This document shows positions 22,597 through 34,204 of a stretch of 64,000 bases of DNA, piece after piece. This stretch comes from Panopea generosa (taxonomy: Eukaryota; Mollusca; Bivalvia; Adapedonta; Hiatellidae). The notes under the pieces were generated by a model. That model worked only from the letters and a program-made list of their open reading frames with translations, did no database searches and was not told the origin of the DNA. Location: positions 42,019,236 through 42,083,235 of the forward strand of contig CM055900.1 of the NCBI GenBank assembly GCA_029582155.1, in the 5' to 3' direction. The position numbers were made by a program, and so were the translations under genes. Within the stretch, counting starts at the first letter, position 1. The number at the start of each line of letters is the position of its first letter.

Positions 22597-24155
22597 AAGC
22601 TCACCTGAGCCGAAGCTCACAGGTGAGCTTTTGTGATTTCCTGGTGTCCGTCGTCTGTCGTTAACTTTTAGCTTCTAACAACTTCTTCTCTGAAACCATT
22701 GGGCCAATTTTTATATAACTTCACAGAAATGTTCCATGGGTGACCCTCTACCAAGTTTGTTCAAGCTATCTTGATTCATCAAAAAACATGATCACCAAGG
22801 GGCGGGCAAGTTTAATTAGTAAAAACTTAAAAAAACTTCTTGTCAGAAACTACTGGCACAATTTTAAAATAATTTCACAGAAATGTTCCTTGGGTGACAC
22901 TCTACCAAGTTTGTTCAAGCTATCTTGATTCGTCAAAAAACATGGCCACCAGGGGGCAGGGCAAGTTTAATTAGTAAAAACGTAAAAAATCTTCTTGTCA
23001 GAAACTACTGGCTTGATTTTAAAAAAAATTCACAGAAATGTTCATTGGAGGACCCTTCATCAAGTTTGTTCAAACTGTAGTGATTCATATAAAAACATGG
23101 TGGCCAGGGGGTTGGATTAGTTTACTATATAAGCTATAGTAAAAACTTAAAAAATCTTCTTGTCAGAAACTACTGGCTCAATTTTAAAATAATTTCACAG
23201 AAATGTTCTTTGGATGACCCTCTACCAAGTTTGTTCAAACAGTTGTGATTCATGAAAAAATATGGAGGCCAGGGGTTGGGGTTATAAGTTTACTATGTAT
23301 AAGCTATAGTTGTCAGAAACCACTGGGCTAATTTTGATATAACTTCACAGAAATGTTCCTTTGGTGACCCTCTACCAAGTTTATTCAGGACATCTTGATT
23401 CGTCAAAAAACATGGGGGCCAGGGGGTTGGGTTAGTTTACTATATGAGCTATAGTAAAAACTTAAAAAATCTTCTTATCAGAAACTACTGGCTCGATTTT
23501 AAAATAATTTCACAGAAATGTTCCTTGGGTTACCCTTCACCAAATTTGTTCAAACCATAGTGATTCGTAAAAAAAAATGGAGGCCAGGGGGGTGGGTTTA
23601 CTATATAAGCTTTAGTAAAAACTTAAAAAATCGTCTTGTCAGAAACAACCGGATCGATTTTAAAACAATTTTGCAGAAATGTTCCTTGGGTGACCCTTTA
23701 CCAAGTTTATTCAAGCGGTTGTAATTTGTTAAAAAACATGACCGCCACAGTGAGGTGCTAGTTTACTATATAGGCAGCTATGGTAAAATCTTTAAAATTC
23801 TTCTTGTAAGAATCTACAGACCTGATTTCGATGTAATTTCACTGACATTTACCATGGGTGAACCTCTACCAAGTTTGTTCAGCCATTGCGATTCGTCGAA
23901 AAACATAGTCGCCAGGAGGAGAGGCTGGTTTTCTTTATATGGATATATAATGAAAACTTTCTTTTGATATCTGATATCCAGATATCTGCACAAAGATACT
24001 ACAGTTATTGCACAACTCTTCTACGCATCAAAACAAATAAAAATTCCAACTGCTCGCCCATCTCGTTTTTCTGGAATTTTGAGTGTACATGTATTAAATT
24101 GGGTGACTCAAGGTTACTCAGGTGAGCGATATAGGGCAATCTTGGCACTCTTGTT
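22597..24155 (+). mobile_element. Full-length GCTCACCTGAGCC dispersed element, 1.56 kb
   Basis: Starts AAGCTCACCTGAGCCGAAGC, forming a hairpin with CTCACAGGTGAGCTT, then a GTC-rich stretch. The body has seven or eight imperfect units of about 160-190 bp with CAGAAACTACTGGCTCGATT, TTTCACAGAAATGTTCCTTG and GTGACCCTCTACCAAGTTTG, and usually a spacer with ACATGG..GCCAGGGG. It ends with ACTCAGGTGAGCGATATAGG and a small hairpin, then CTCTTGTT. No stable ORF. The 5' hairpin, 3' hairpin and apparent lack of a TSD recall Helitron or Helentron derivatives, but this is only a hypothesis. See the copy at 49237-50196 for boundary evidence. Confidence 0.8.
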
Positions 24156-24263
24156 TTGGATTGTTGAAAAACAAGTGGGAAAAAAATTATGTTGCTGTTT
24201 CTAGACATTTAAATAATGCTTTTATGTAGCTTTGTAGCTTTAGTCTTTCTAAATTTATATATT

Positions 24264-24829
24264 TACCATATATTCCCTTATTAACGCCCCCACTCTAATA
24301 AACGACCCCCCCCCACCTATTTTTCTGGAAAATTAAAAAATAAAATGTATATGCGAGTTGAGTGCGTATACACCCATCTTTCCCTGATCGAATATTTTGT
24401 TACACAGACAGCCTTTGAACTCTTGAACCCATTGTTTATATTTTGGGTGACCACTTAACCACTTTTGGTTGAATAAACACTTCCTCATATTTGCCGTTTA
24501 AAACTAGTAAAAATGCCGTCTGTCAATTAAAACATTACACAACGTCGAAAAATGTGGTAAGTCTGTGAATGATGAAAGCTGATTGTTCCACGTTGATAAG
24601 AGTAAGCATCAATTTAAGTGATTTAAAGTGAAGAGTACACTGACCATAAATTTTGATATTCCAGTACACAGACTAGTAATTTCATACAGCTTTTCAGGTT
24701 TTTTTTAATCCTATTTCGGTTATTTCATTCACTCTCAAATAATTCTGAACCACTTTTTTTGGGATTTAAACCGTTTTTATCTTATAAAATGTAACGCCCC
24801 CGCGGGCGTTGATAAGAGAATATACGGTA
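24264..24829. mobile_element. 566-bp TIR element, TACCRTATATTC termini
   Basis: The left end TACCATATATTCCCTTATTA with ACGCCC pairs with the right end GGGCGTTGATAAGAGAATAT with ACGGTA, about 27 bp with few mismatches. The interior is AT-rich with a C9 run and no ORF. Probably a non-autonomous DNA transposon; superfamily not assigned. Confidence 0.75.
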
Positions 24830-25408
24830 TTCATCTAGCTAAATTTTAGCAGCAGGAGTATCAGTTGGGCACAAAGAAGTCACTTAAAAACCTATTTGTT
24901 AAGACTTTCCGTGCGTCCAGTAAGAAAGTGATATTCAATCAATAGCCTCTGAAAAGGTCAACGTATTTTATTAATATTTCATGTTTATCTGTATAATTAT
25001 AAAATACAGGTCATGTTAGATATTTGCCAATGTAGGTCAAACTTTTCAGGAGTTGTGGCTGCTTTTCAACTTAATTTTTCTTAAAAAATTGATTTCCGAT
25101 CAATAGCGAGAACATTCTTGTCGACAGACACAATTTCTATTTTTTCTTAACATGCATCATTGTTTTGGGAGATTTTGTAAAAACTTGGTAAATAAATTTA
25201 ACCAAAATAAATAATCTGTGGCAGATTTGGAACCCAGTTTAAATTTGATCTTGTGTTTTTCAAAAGTGAATGACATTGGCATTCAAGCTAAACAATTTTA
25301 AAATAGAGCAAATAAAAGAAATATATATATATATTTATATAATACACTTGAAAAATATGTTTAAAAATGCATTTGATATTTGCAGGAATTGAAAACAAAA
25401 AATCCAGA
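24830..25408. other. No recognisable feature
   Basis: AT-rich with a short (AT)n run near 25321. Confidence 0.5.
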
Positions 25409-25472
25409 TACAACTCTTTCGCACCAAGAAATGATTTCAAAATTTGCAAAATTTTGGTGTGAAAGGGTTGTA
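25409..25472. repeat. 64-bp hairpin repeat, with a third copy of its arm at 25638
   Basis: TACAACTCTTTCGCACCAA (25409-25427) is the inverted repeat of TTGGTGTGAAAGGGTTGTA (25454-25472). A third, direct copy TTACAACTGTTTCACACCAA is at 25638-25657. This may be the terminal motif of a decayed TIR element. Confidence 0.7.
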
Positions 25473-25927
25473 ACTGGGTCTTCATCAAATATATTCTTTT
25501 TTAAGCTAAATGACTATTTCCTGTCAGTCTCTATTGAAATCATCCACAAAATTGAAAATGATAGTCAATAAATATGAGTAAAAAATAATAGAATGAAGAA
25601 GTTTTTTGTCTTTCCTGAACAATTTAGAAATATTGAGTTACAACTGTTTCACACCAAGCCCTCAATGTGATACACGTGCATTAGCAACATACATAGTAGA
25701 CCTACCACTCTTAGTCATAGGACTGTTCACATACGGCATCAACACCAACAACAAAAAATATCAATACTTTCGGCGACCAGTTGAATGCATTATTCACAAC
25801 TTTTAACATTTCCTTTCAACGTGGAATCCTGGTCTTAAAATTTTCGTTGGGAGATTTGCTTGAAAAAGTTTTTATGACAGCACGTGCCAACTAAAAACTT
25901 GATATGAGTATTACACTTGTTACATAG

Positions 25928-26164
25928 GGAGCTCTCCAGCGCTAAAACGGATCCGATAGCTAACACGTTCTTCCTTGGGATAGAATGTTGAAACAGTCAC
26001 CGAAAGTTTATTAAATTTAAATCAATTTTGTGGTGCAAAAATATCTGTAAAGATCTTAAGGAAGGAACATAAAAGTTAATTTTGCTAAACACACATGAGG
26101 GTTTTATACTGTTTTGTTAGTTTTAATTGATCATATGATCCAGTTAATATCGCTGGGGAGCTTG
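25928..26164. mobile_element. Possible 237-bp TIR element
   Basis: GGAGCTCTCCAGCGCTAAAA at the left and its approximate inverse (AATATCGCTGGGGAGCTT) at the right, with GGATC in both arms. The interior contains no ORF. The arms are imperfect, so the call is tentative. Confidence 0.4.
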
Positions 26165-26689
26165 AATAGCATTTTAATGACACTGAATTGATCTCCGATC
26201 TTTCGAGCAGCAATTAGAACCTTTTAAGAAAGATGCAATAAAGATGCACAACGGTATGTAATGAATTTACGTCCACCATTACACTGTTGTTGAAATTGAA
26301 ATGATATGATTTCCATTATCCTAACTTATAGTGTATGGCCTAAGATTTAAAAGAGGTTGCATATTGGCTTTTTGTTTCATTTTACAGAAATGCGATCTTT
26401 TCCAGATACTCATCTTTGAATACCGGAGATGTTCCGCAGCTATATCTGGAGTATGCAGACATCTTTTTTTGTCATGTTCATAATATTGAAAGAGTTTATA
26501 AACTTAAAGTTTGATTGAAACCAAAACCCAGGAATTATTTCACAAAACCATTGCAATTCAATCAAATATAACAAAGTGTTATAACATGTTTTTAAAGGAA
26601 GTATATCAGGTTTTTTCAACATTTTAAAAATTGACTTAGATATTTTTATCCAATAAATCATGTCGGCATGTGCCCATCCATGGCCCCGT
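26165..26689. other. No gene recognised
   Basis: AT-rich; a minus-strand frame (26440-26727) has no recognisable motif. Confidence 0.5.
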
Positions 26690-27335
26690 ATCGCCATAAC
26701 GATATAATATCTATTTAAACATACCAAAACAGTATTTTGAAAAGGGATTTCTTAACTTGGTTTACGCACCCAGGTTAGACTAAAGTAGATTTTCCATTTA
26801 AAATTGCATGTAATTTGTGACTTATCAGATGAGTTATGTGATTTCATTTTGATTTGGAATTGATCCATCATACTGGTTAACGTATTGGAGAACTTGTCTC
26901 ATCTTAGAAATAGTCCAGATGACAAAGATGGAAGTCAGTGAGCGGTATTTAAGTGCTACATATATTTAGAATGGAGATTTCATTTCAATTTCACTGACCT
27001 CGATTAAAATGCTAGTACAGGGCTTGTAAAATTTCACTTGTCCAATCGCCATGACGATTGAACATTTGGTCAGAACGAGTAAGATAATAAGAATTTGACC
27101 TTAATTTTTCTTTTATTTTAAGCATTGTGTTAAAAATGTTGGAAAGGGAGGACGAGTAGCTTTAATAAGAAATTTCAAGCTCTGTAGTATCACTTTTTTG
27201 ATCAAGTTTTTTTGGATTTGATTCACCAACCTATTCATATTTTATTTATTTATGATGGTAAGATGCTTTGTATCAATTTTCAAAACAATTTTTGTTATTT
27301 GTACATTTATAGTGATTTTTCCTGTTACACTGCTT
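26690..27335. repeat. Segmental repeat copy 1 (paralogue of 42170-42605)
   Basis: ATATCTATTTAAACAT, TTGAAAAGGGATTTCTTAA, CCCAGGTTAGACTA and AGATGCTTTGTATCAATTT occur in the same order at 42170-42605. Both copies run up to a piggyBac-like MITE. Only this copy contains the CAGGGCT MITE (27018-27184), so that insertion may postdate the duplication. Confidence 0.65.
27018..27184. mobile_element. MITE with CAGGGCT termini and 5-bp TSD, copy 2
   Basis: Starts CAGGGCTTGTAAAATTTCAC and ends GAAATTTCAAGCTCTG, flanked by TAGTA at 27013-27017 and 27185-27189. Same family as 7378-7538 with similar length (167 and 161 bp). Confidence 0.85.
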
Positions 27336-27476
27336 TTAACCCTTTACTTCATATAGACGCCTTTGGACACATTTAATATTGAAAGAATTTATTCACCACA
27401 TATCAGCAATGGGTGAACTGTGTTAACTGACAGAGTGGAAAACATTGCAGGAAGTGTTCAGATTGCTCATAAGAGC
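27336..27476. mobile_element. piggyBac-like MITE, truncated
   Basis: TTAA|CCCTTTACTTCATATAGACG at the left, then ACTGACAGAGTGGAAAACAT and AGTGTTCAGATTGCTC, stopping at the central palindrome. The other half is missing. Confidence 0.75.
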
Positions 27477-28954
27477 CACTGGTCAAAGGCAAATGTTTTT
27501 GACACAATCTTTTGTGATGTCATCTATCATACATGTAGCTTTTTCAAATTGAACTTTGCCCTTGGGTAGAATATGAGTAGTTCAAAGTTATATTTTTCAT
27601 TATCAATGATTTATAAAATTATTAGTTGGTCTTTTACAATTCTTTGTTGTTAATAGTTGGCCACAGACCAGATTGGAACACTATTGCTGGGTTGAAAGCC
27701 CTTTAATTATCTAAATTGCATGATTTTGTATTGTCTTCAAAACATCCTCTTCAATTTTATTCAATATTAAATATACTTATAGAATTAATGACCTGAGCAT
27801 CAATCATATTTTAACCTTTTTATTCATCTCAGTGGAACCATCGTAAGGTGAACTTCATTCCCTTGAAATGTCAAAAAAAATTGTACTTCATTTTGTGTTT
27901 TATATAATTATCATTGGTTGGATCTTAACAAAACTTACACTGTACATGTGTCTCCATAAAGTCTTCTTTTCAAAATGTAAAAGGTCCATTCTTTGATGTG
28001 TGTGCAGCATACAGTCTTAATAAAGCTAAGTACTAAATTTTACATATTTCTGTCTCTGGCTTCAAGTACATAATGTTTAACATAGCAGAGCGACCACACC
28101 TTCAGAAGCTTCTTGTAATACATAAACTGTACTGATATTGTAATTTATACATTCTGTGCAGAATCAAACAGTATAGAAGGTTTAATCTTCTTTCCAATTC
28201 TAGAAGAAAGTATTCATATGTACACACAATGACACAAAATAAAAGTTGTATAATTTTGTGGTGGATGCTTTACCAGTTTAATTAAACAGTTAATTGTAAA
28301 ATGTCTAAGATGTATTCTTCGAGTACAATTTTGTTTAATAACACTTTTAAAGAGCTGTCAACTTTTCAAAATTTACAATTATGATTTTTTTCAAAAGAAG
28401 ATTTTCAACAGCAGACGTTTATTTTTTTGAAAGATAAAGGTATGTATAAAAATTCAATGATTTTATTTTATTATTTGACCTAATGCCAGCATAACCATAC
28501 TATAAACACAAATACTTTAGTGGGAATTAGTCTTTCCTTTGTGCAGTTTACAGGACTGCAAAAGTGTGCTACACTGTTGTGTAGACTTGCTATTGAAAGT
28601 TGGAAAAACTAAAAACTGACAATGAAACATTCCCCACCCACCAAGATGCGCAGACATATGCATAATATTAGAATATTATTATAATTTTTAACTTGGCTAA
28701 TTTCACCTTGCCAAACACTGATACCTTTGGGGCTGAAGTTGGGGTCTAATTCCACCTAAGACATGTTTTTTCCGCTAATGTAAGAACATTTCACCTCAAT
28801 AAAATATTTCTCCTGAAAGTAATTTTAGCTATATTTTATACATTTAAGCATAAAACTGATTTGACTTTCTATTTAATATTAGAAGCAGCTTCAGATATTC
28901 TGATCTCATGATATGAAATGACTAAAAATCACCCTTCCTGTTGAATTAATTATT
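27477..28954. other. No gene or repeat recognised
   Basis: 1.5 kb of AT-rich, apparently single-copy DNA with no frames of interest on either strand. Confidence 0.5.
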
Positions 28955-29146
28955 TTAACTATCAAAATGAGCTGCCTTGACAATTCGCTGCAAACACCAT
29001 TGTGCTGCTGTTAGAGTACATGGTGCATTGTCTGGATGGCATTCGTCTGGAAGATCTTCTTTCCAGATCAGCATGTCATACTTGAGCTTAGATAATTCTG
29101 TTTTTATCTCATCCTGAATTTCTTGCGCAATGACAAGCCTCCAAAG
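28955..29146 (-). CDS. Coding-like 63-codon frame, unidentified (exon or gene relic)
   Basis: The frame on the minus strand has no start codon at its beginning and ends in a TAA at 28955. It reads IQDEIKTELSKLKYDMLIWK, then EDLPDECHPDNAPCTL and TAAQWCLQRIVKAAHFDS. The composition (charged helix, three Cys, two Trp, a His-Pro) is much more protein-like than the AT-driven frames around it, and local GC content is higher. A weak acceptor (AAATTCAG) could start an exon at the Q|DE position; no clear donor precedes the stop. It may be a terminal exon or a relic of a mobile-element protein. I do not recognise the family. Confidence 0.35.
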   Translation of the reverse strand, partial: LWRLVIAQEIQDEIKTELSKLKYDMLIWKEDLPDECHPDNAPCTLTAAQWCLQRIVKAAHFDS

Positions 29147-30402
29147 CTATTCAATCCAGCCATGAGAACTATGCAATATGATAAATAAATGCAGTCTATG
29201 ATAGCCTTCAAATATCTAGAAAAGTGCAACTTGTCAATTATATTTCAAATATTAAAAAATAACACAATATTTATCTTAAATGTTGTTTACAATAATATAT
29301 TTAAATCAAGATATGACTGTGAAAGAAAATTATACGATGAAACTAACCAACCAAAAAGCATTAAGTTTATTACTATAGTACCCCACCCACATTTTTCTTT
29401 ACCTTAAACTCGATTTAAATATTATTGTTTGCTATTCACAAAACAACATTTACATACATACAGTTCCAATTATTGTAAATCTACGAAATATTTATAAAAT
29501 TACCGGAACCTAACGCTGACATTATACATAACGCGATAGATCGCGAATTATCTGCAAAACATAATCAAAGAAATTGCCACCATTATGGCAAAGGAAGATA
29601 ATATTTTTATGCTCTTCGTATTGGAGGATTTGAGGGTCACCTGCGAATCACGTCATCATTTATGCTCAAAAATCGATTAATTTATATTCAAACCTATCAA
29701 CCAATCACAGTTGAGGAATAAAAAAAGAAAATAGAATATGCATGAGAGGTTTTCCAAAATCACAATATCAGGCATGTGGTGTGATGAACACTGTGGTGGT
29801 CAATTGTTTCAACTGATTAGTTACGGTCTATAAGCAACAGCTTGACCTCTGTCGTATTGAATAGAGACATATATATATATATGCAGACTTGTGTATTGTG
29901 AAAGCTTTGGAAAAGGCACAGGCCCGGATTCAGATTTGACAAGCCCCATGTATAGGGCTATCCTATTCTTGGAGCACTGGACCGTCCCATTTTATTGTTC
30001 AAAATATCAACTGAACGTCTGGATGATAGTTTGTCATCTTGCGCTTGCAATATTAATTAATGTACGACGAGGGTTTTCTTAGTGATCGGAAGACACGCTG
30101 ATGTTACTTGCAAAATGTGAAGTCAAATAATCAGTTTTAAACCCGATCTCAGTATGAAAATACTACAGATTTATGATTTTTCCGAATCCTTGCATTTAAT
30201 CATGTTTTTTAAAATAAAATAAAAATCCTAATGATTTCTATAATTTACTTTTGAAATGGAAGATCCTCGACCCAAAGTAGCCGGTGTTGGGACCCAAAAT
30301 TAAGGGGACAGCCCCAGATGATTGAAAAATAATAATGCATATTCCAATTTAATGATTTATTTTTGTCTCAAAGGACTCTGTTAATTACTTTTATAAATAT
30401 TC
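29147..30402. other. No gene recognised; two GC/CpG-richer patches
   Basis: 29510-29690 has CpG-rich sequence (AACGCGATAGATCGCGAATT, CACGTCATCA) and a 31-codon frame from ATG 29585 in good Kozak context. 29891-30082 holds a 63-codon frame of mixed composition. Neither shows a known motif or clear splice sites. A short (AT)n run lies at about 29867-29883. Confidence 0.4.
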
Positions 30403-30691
30403 CAGTGCTCCAGATAAGCACTATTTGTGCTCCAGATAAGCACTATTTGTGCTTCAGATAAGCACTATTTGGGGTATGTTTAACATTTAAATTTCTGAAT
30501 AAAGCATTGAAATTTAAATTAAGGGGTAAATTAAGCATTGGTTATTCTCAATTTCAGTGTTGATAAGTTTGTTTTAAATGGCAATTTGAAAAGAATGTTC
30601 ATTTTTACCCATAACTGTTTTGAAAATAAGCATTGTACACTAATTTCAGGGGTAAAATACTCATTTGAAGAAAAGCTTATCTGGAGCACTG
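30403..30691. mobile_element. MITE with CAGTGCTCCAGATAAGC termini
   Basis: The left end CAGTGCTCCAGATAAGC and right end GCTTATCTGGAGCACTG are exact inverted repeats. The first 21 bp of the left end (GTGCTCCAGATAAGCACTAT) are repeated three times in tandem (about 30405-30470). A diverged second copy is at 3372-3584. No coding capacity. Confidence 0.8.
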
Positions 30692-31519
30692 AATATTCAC
30701 TTGTTTTGTTGTAAATTTAGGCAAACAAAGGTAAAGTCTATTGATGCAGTGTGAATAAACAGTAATGTAAAATTTGAGATAAATTAGATATTAACAATGA
30801 ATTGTTTAAACAACGCATTTTAAACTTAACAAATATTGGGTGGGTCTAGTTATAAAATTTAGTGCCTTGTGCTACAATAAATGAGAGACGACAATGTATA
30901 AGTTTATATAAAAACAATATATTGTGTGTACATGAACAATAAAAATCAGCCTGAAATTGTGTCAAAAGTGTAAATAAATTAACACAAAATAATACTTGGA
31001 AATGAACTGAAAAAGGGTTTAACAAACTAGTGTGTTTTACTGGGAGAACATCCCAATCTGGCATCGACAACATTATAAACAATATTAGATATAAACAACC
31101 AAATCTAAATTTTCAGGTATGACCCGTATACAAATGTTTATTTACACCTGAGAACTGTAAGGTGACTGAGTATGGTCACAGTTCATTCTGGGCGACAAGT
31201 ATATACTAGTAACTCTGTTACATTGTTTTATTTACTCACTTATTAAAAGTTAAAGACTTTATCGTAGATAATTATTACAGTGAATTACATATCGTAGATA
31301 ATTATTACAGTGAATTACATAGATAATGTGTCAGATTATATTATAATTGTTACAGTAAATAACACAGAATGTTCTGTTGTGAAAGGTCAAATGTGTACAA
31401 GAACAACCAGCTTGTGCTTATATGTCCAGAATTTCTAGTTTCAATGGCAGCTAAAGTTTGACCATGCTAATGAATCTATCTTTACAATATAATATACGTG
31501 CCCTTAAATTATCAAACTT
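30692..31519. other. No gene; one 31-bp direct duplication
   Basis: ATCGTAGATAATTATTACAG with TGAATTACAT is duplicated head to tail at 31261-31321. The rest is AT-rich with no feature. Confidence 0.55.
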
Positions 31520-32828
31520 TAACATTTCTCTTGTGTAGAAGGGCTTATATTTCTCTTGTGTAGAAGAGCTAATTTTTCTCTTATTTCTTGTGTGGAAGGG
31601 CTGATTTTTCTCTTGTGTGGAAGGGCTGATTTTTCTCTTGTGAGGAAGGGCTGATATTTCTCTTTCCCTTCATGTGGAAGAGCCAATTTTTTTCTAATCT
31701 CTTGTGTGGAAGGGCTGATATATTTCTTTTCTCTTGTGTGGGTTGATTTTTCTCTTGTGTAGAAGGGCTGATATTTCTTTTTCATCTTGTGTGGAAGGGC
31801 TGATATTTCTTTTTCATCTTGTGTGGAAGGGCTGATATTTCTCTTTCTCTCTTGTGGAAGGGCTGATATTTCTCTTTCTCTCTTGTGGAAGGGCTGATAT
31901 TTCTCTTTTCTCTTGTGTGGAATGACTAATTTTTCTCTTGTGTGGAAGGGCTGATATTTCTCTTTTCTCTTGTGTTGAAGCTGGGCTGATAGTTCTCTTT
32001 TCTCTTGTGTGGAAGGGCTGATATTTCTCTTTTTTCTTGTGTGGAAGGGCTAATTTTTCTCTTTTCTCTTGTGTGGAAGGGTTGATATTTCTCTTTAGTC
32101 TTGCATGGAAGGGCTGATTTTTTTCTTTTCTCTTGTGTAGAAGGGCTGATATTTCTCTTTTTCTCTTGTGTGGAAGGGCTGATATTTCTCTTCTCTCTTG
32201 TGTGAAGGGCTGATATATCTCTTCTCTCTTGTGTAGAAGTGCTGATATTTGTCTTTTCTCTTGTACTGTGGAAGGGCTAATTTTTTTCTTTTCTCTTGTG
32301 TGGAAGGGCTGATATTTCTCTTTGTTCTCGTGTAGAAGGGCTGATATTTCTCTTTTCTCCTGTGTGGAAGGGCTGATATTTCTCTGTTCTCATGTGGAAG
32401 GGCTGATATTTCTCTTTTCTCTTGTGTGGAAGGGCTGATGTTTCTCTTTTCTCTTGTGTGGAAGGGCTGATATTTCTCTTTGTTCTCGTGTAAAAGTGCT
32501 GATATTTCTCTTTTCTCTTGTGTGGAAGGGCTGATATTTCTCGTTGTTCTCGTGTAGAAGTGCTGATATTTCTCTTTTCTCTTGTGTGGAAGGGCTGATA
32601 TTTCTCTTTTCTCTTCTGTAGAAGTGCTGATATTTCTCTGTTCTCATGTGGAAGTGCTGATATTTCTCTTTTCTCCTGTGTGGAAGGGCTGATATTTCTC
32701 TTTTTTCCTGTGCAGAAGGGCTGATATTTCTCTTTTCTCTTGTGTGGAAGGGCTGATATTTCTCTTTTCTCTTGTGCAGAAGGGCTGATATTTCTCTTTC
32801 TTCTTGTGCGGAAGGGCTGATATTTCAC
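31520..32828. repeat. Minisatellite, 32-bp unit, about 40 copies
   Basis: Unit TTGTGTGGAAGGGCTGATAT plus TTCTCTTTTCTC. On the minus strand it is open in all three frames, so the long frame at 32277-32849 cycles through the three peptide forms KRNISPSTQE, KREISALPHK and KEKYQPFHT. The frame is an artefact of the repeat. Confidence 0.95.
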
Positions 32829-33819
32829 ACACAAGTATTTCTGATACAAAGGAGGCTTTCAACAGGCTTTCTTTGCATCAGATTGCGAAAACTGTGACTA
32901 CCTGGGAAAAGAATGCTAGCCACCAGATCACCACGGCTACTTTTACAAACAAGAAAAAGACCATTCTTTGGACTTCGCAAACTGTTCAGTGGGCCTTATA
33001 ACCAAGGACTTAAGTTTCACAACAAAAGACTGGATGGTGTCTCCTTGAAAGTTGTAATAAGGGAGGAGTCTTACAAAATAAAAGTTACTGTAATGCCTGT
33101 TGTGCTCTTGAAATTCATTCACCACTTCCTTTCTATCAAATTAATGTTCCCCAATTCATGAAAAAAAAAAACACCCCATCATAAACAGCGGGCCAGATCC
33201 ATTTAAAAATACTGCAAGAATAAAAAATGTCAATTGCTGGCGTATAAATCTGCCCAAACTGCTCACAGCAATCAGATTAGTGTGTTTTGCTCTTGCGCAA
33301 TTTTAATTGCAAAACGCGTCATGAGAGAGCGATGCCGCATTATAAAGTTCTCTATTAACATGAGAAGATGATAAAATCTGAATACGCTTGTCTTGTCCAT
33401 GATTCATTTTCAAAATCAGGTCCATCAGAGAAAGTGGAAACACAAAATTATTCCTGCTTAATCCAATTTACGAGGAGTTCCCCTGTCACATAATTCTTTG
33501 AAGAAGGCAAATAGAATTAATATTGATAGGTCCCTCAAAGATATAATTGCATAACAGAAAATATAATCTGGAATTTTTATGACATTTACACAAATTTAGC
33601 TGGACTGCTGCTAGAGTAGGGCCTCTGGATAAGTATATTAAAGAACAAGTGGTTCCATCTACATAACAATGTGGATATAAACCAGGGAATGTGACCGTAA
33701 CAAGAGACAACATGGATTTTCATTCCGTCACGAAAAATGTCGGGGGGAGGGGATAGTGCAGTATATTGTTTATCGTGCCTTTCTTTGAAGAAACAGATTT
33801 TTTTTTCATTGGTTTGATT
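32829..33819. other. No gene recognised; mixed-composition patch at 32860-33160
   Basis: Overlapping frames exist on both strands (32913-33161 plus, 32943-33125 minus), with a GC-richer patch. The plus frame has a basic start (RSPRLLLQTRKRPFFGLRK). I see no known motif and no convincing splice sites. 33200-33819 is AT-rich; the minus-strand frame at 33486-33713 is unremarkable. Confidence 0.4.
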
Positions 33820-33906
33820 TGCTCGTTACGAGCAATCTGAACTCTTCCTACACTGTTTTGAAAGGCCTGCTATGGGAAAACGCGTATCTATGGAGTAAAG
33901 GGTTAA
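33820..33906. mobile_element. piggyBac-like MITE, right-end fragment
   Basis: Begins in the central palindrome (TTGCTCGTTACGAGCAATC), continues through GGAAAACGCGTATCTATGGA and ends GTAAAGGG|TTAA at 33906. The left half is lost. Confidence 0.75.
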
Positions 33907-34204
33907 AACACAAGAATGGGAGAGAAGCTCTGGTCAGGAGGATATGACAAGTGTTTCGGTGTTCAGATTAGTTCAAACTGGTCTGCTGTCACATAGGTTT
34001 GAAATCACCGCAAAGCTTAAATATATGATGGGGTGGAAAAAACCCTACAAAATGCTAATGTATTTTTCCATTTAATGCCATTTTCAACACATTACAGGTT
34101 ATTTAGACATCCAGTTTTATTGGTGGAAGAATTTGGCAATGACTTTGAGTATAACAACCAACCTCCTGCATATTACTGACAAGTGTTCTCACATAACATT
34201 TTCA

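Noticed and set aside
25380-25571. Possible HMG-box exon: a frame after an AG acceptor reading ELKTKNPDTTLSHQEMISKF followed by AKFW
   Set aside because: The same bases form a 64-bp hairpin (25409-25472) with a third copy of its arm at 25638, so the peptide is better explained by a decayed TIR element. No good donor follows.
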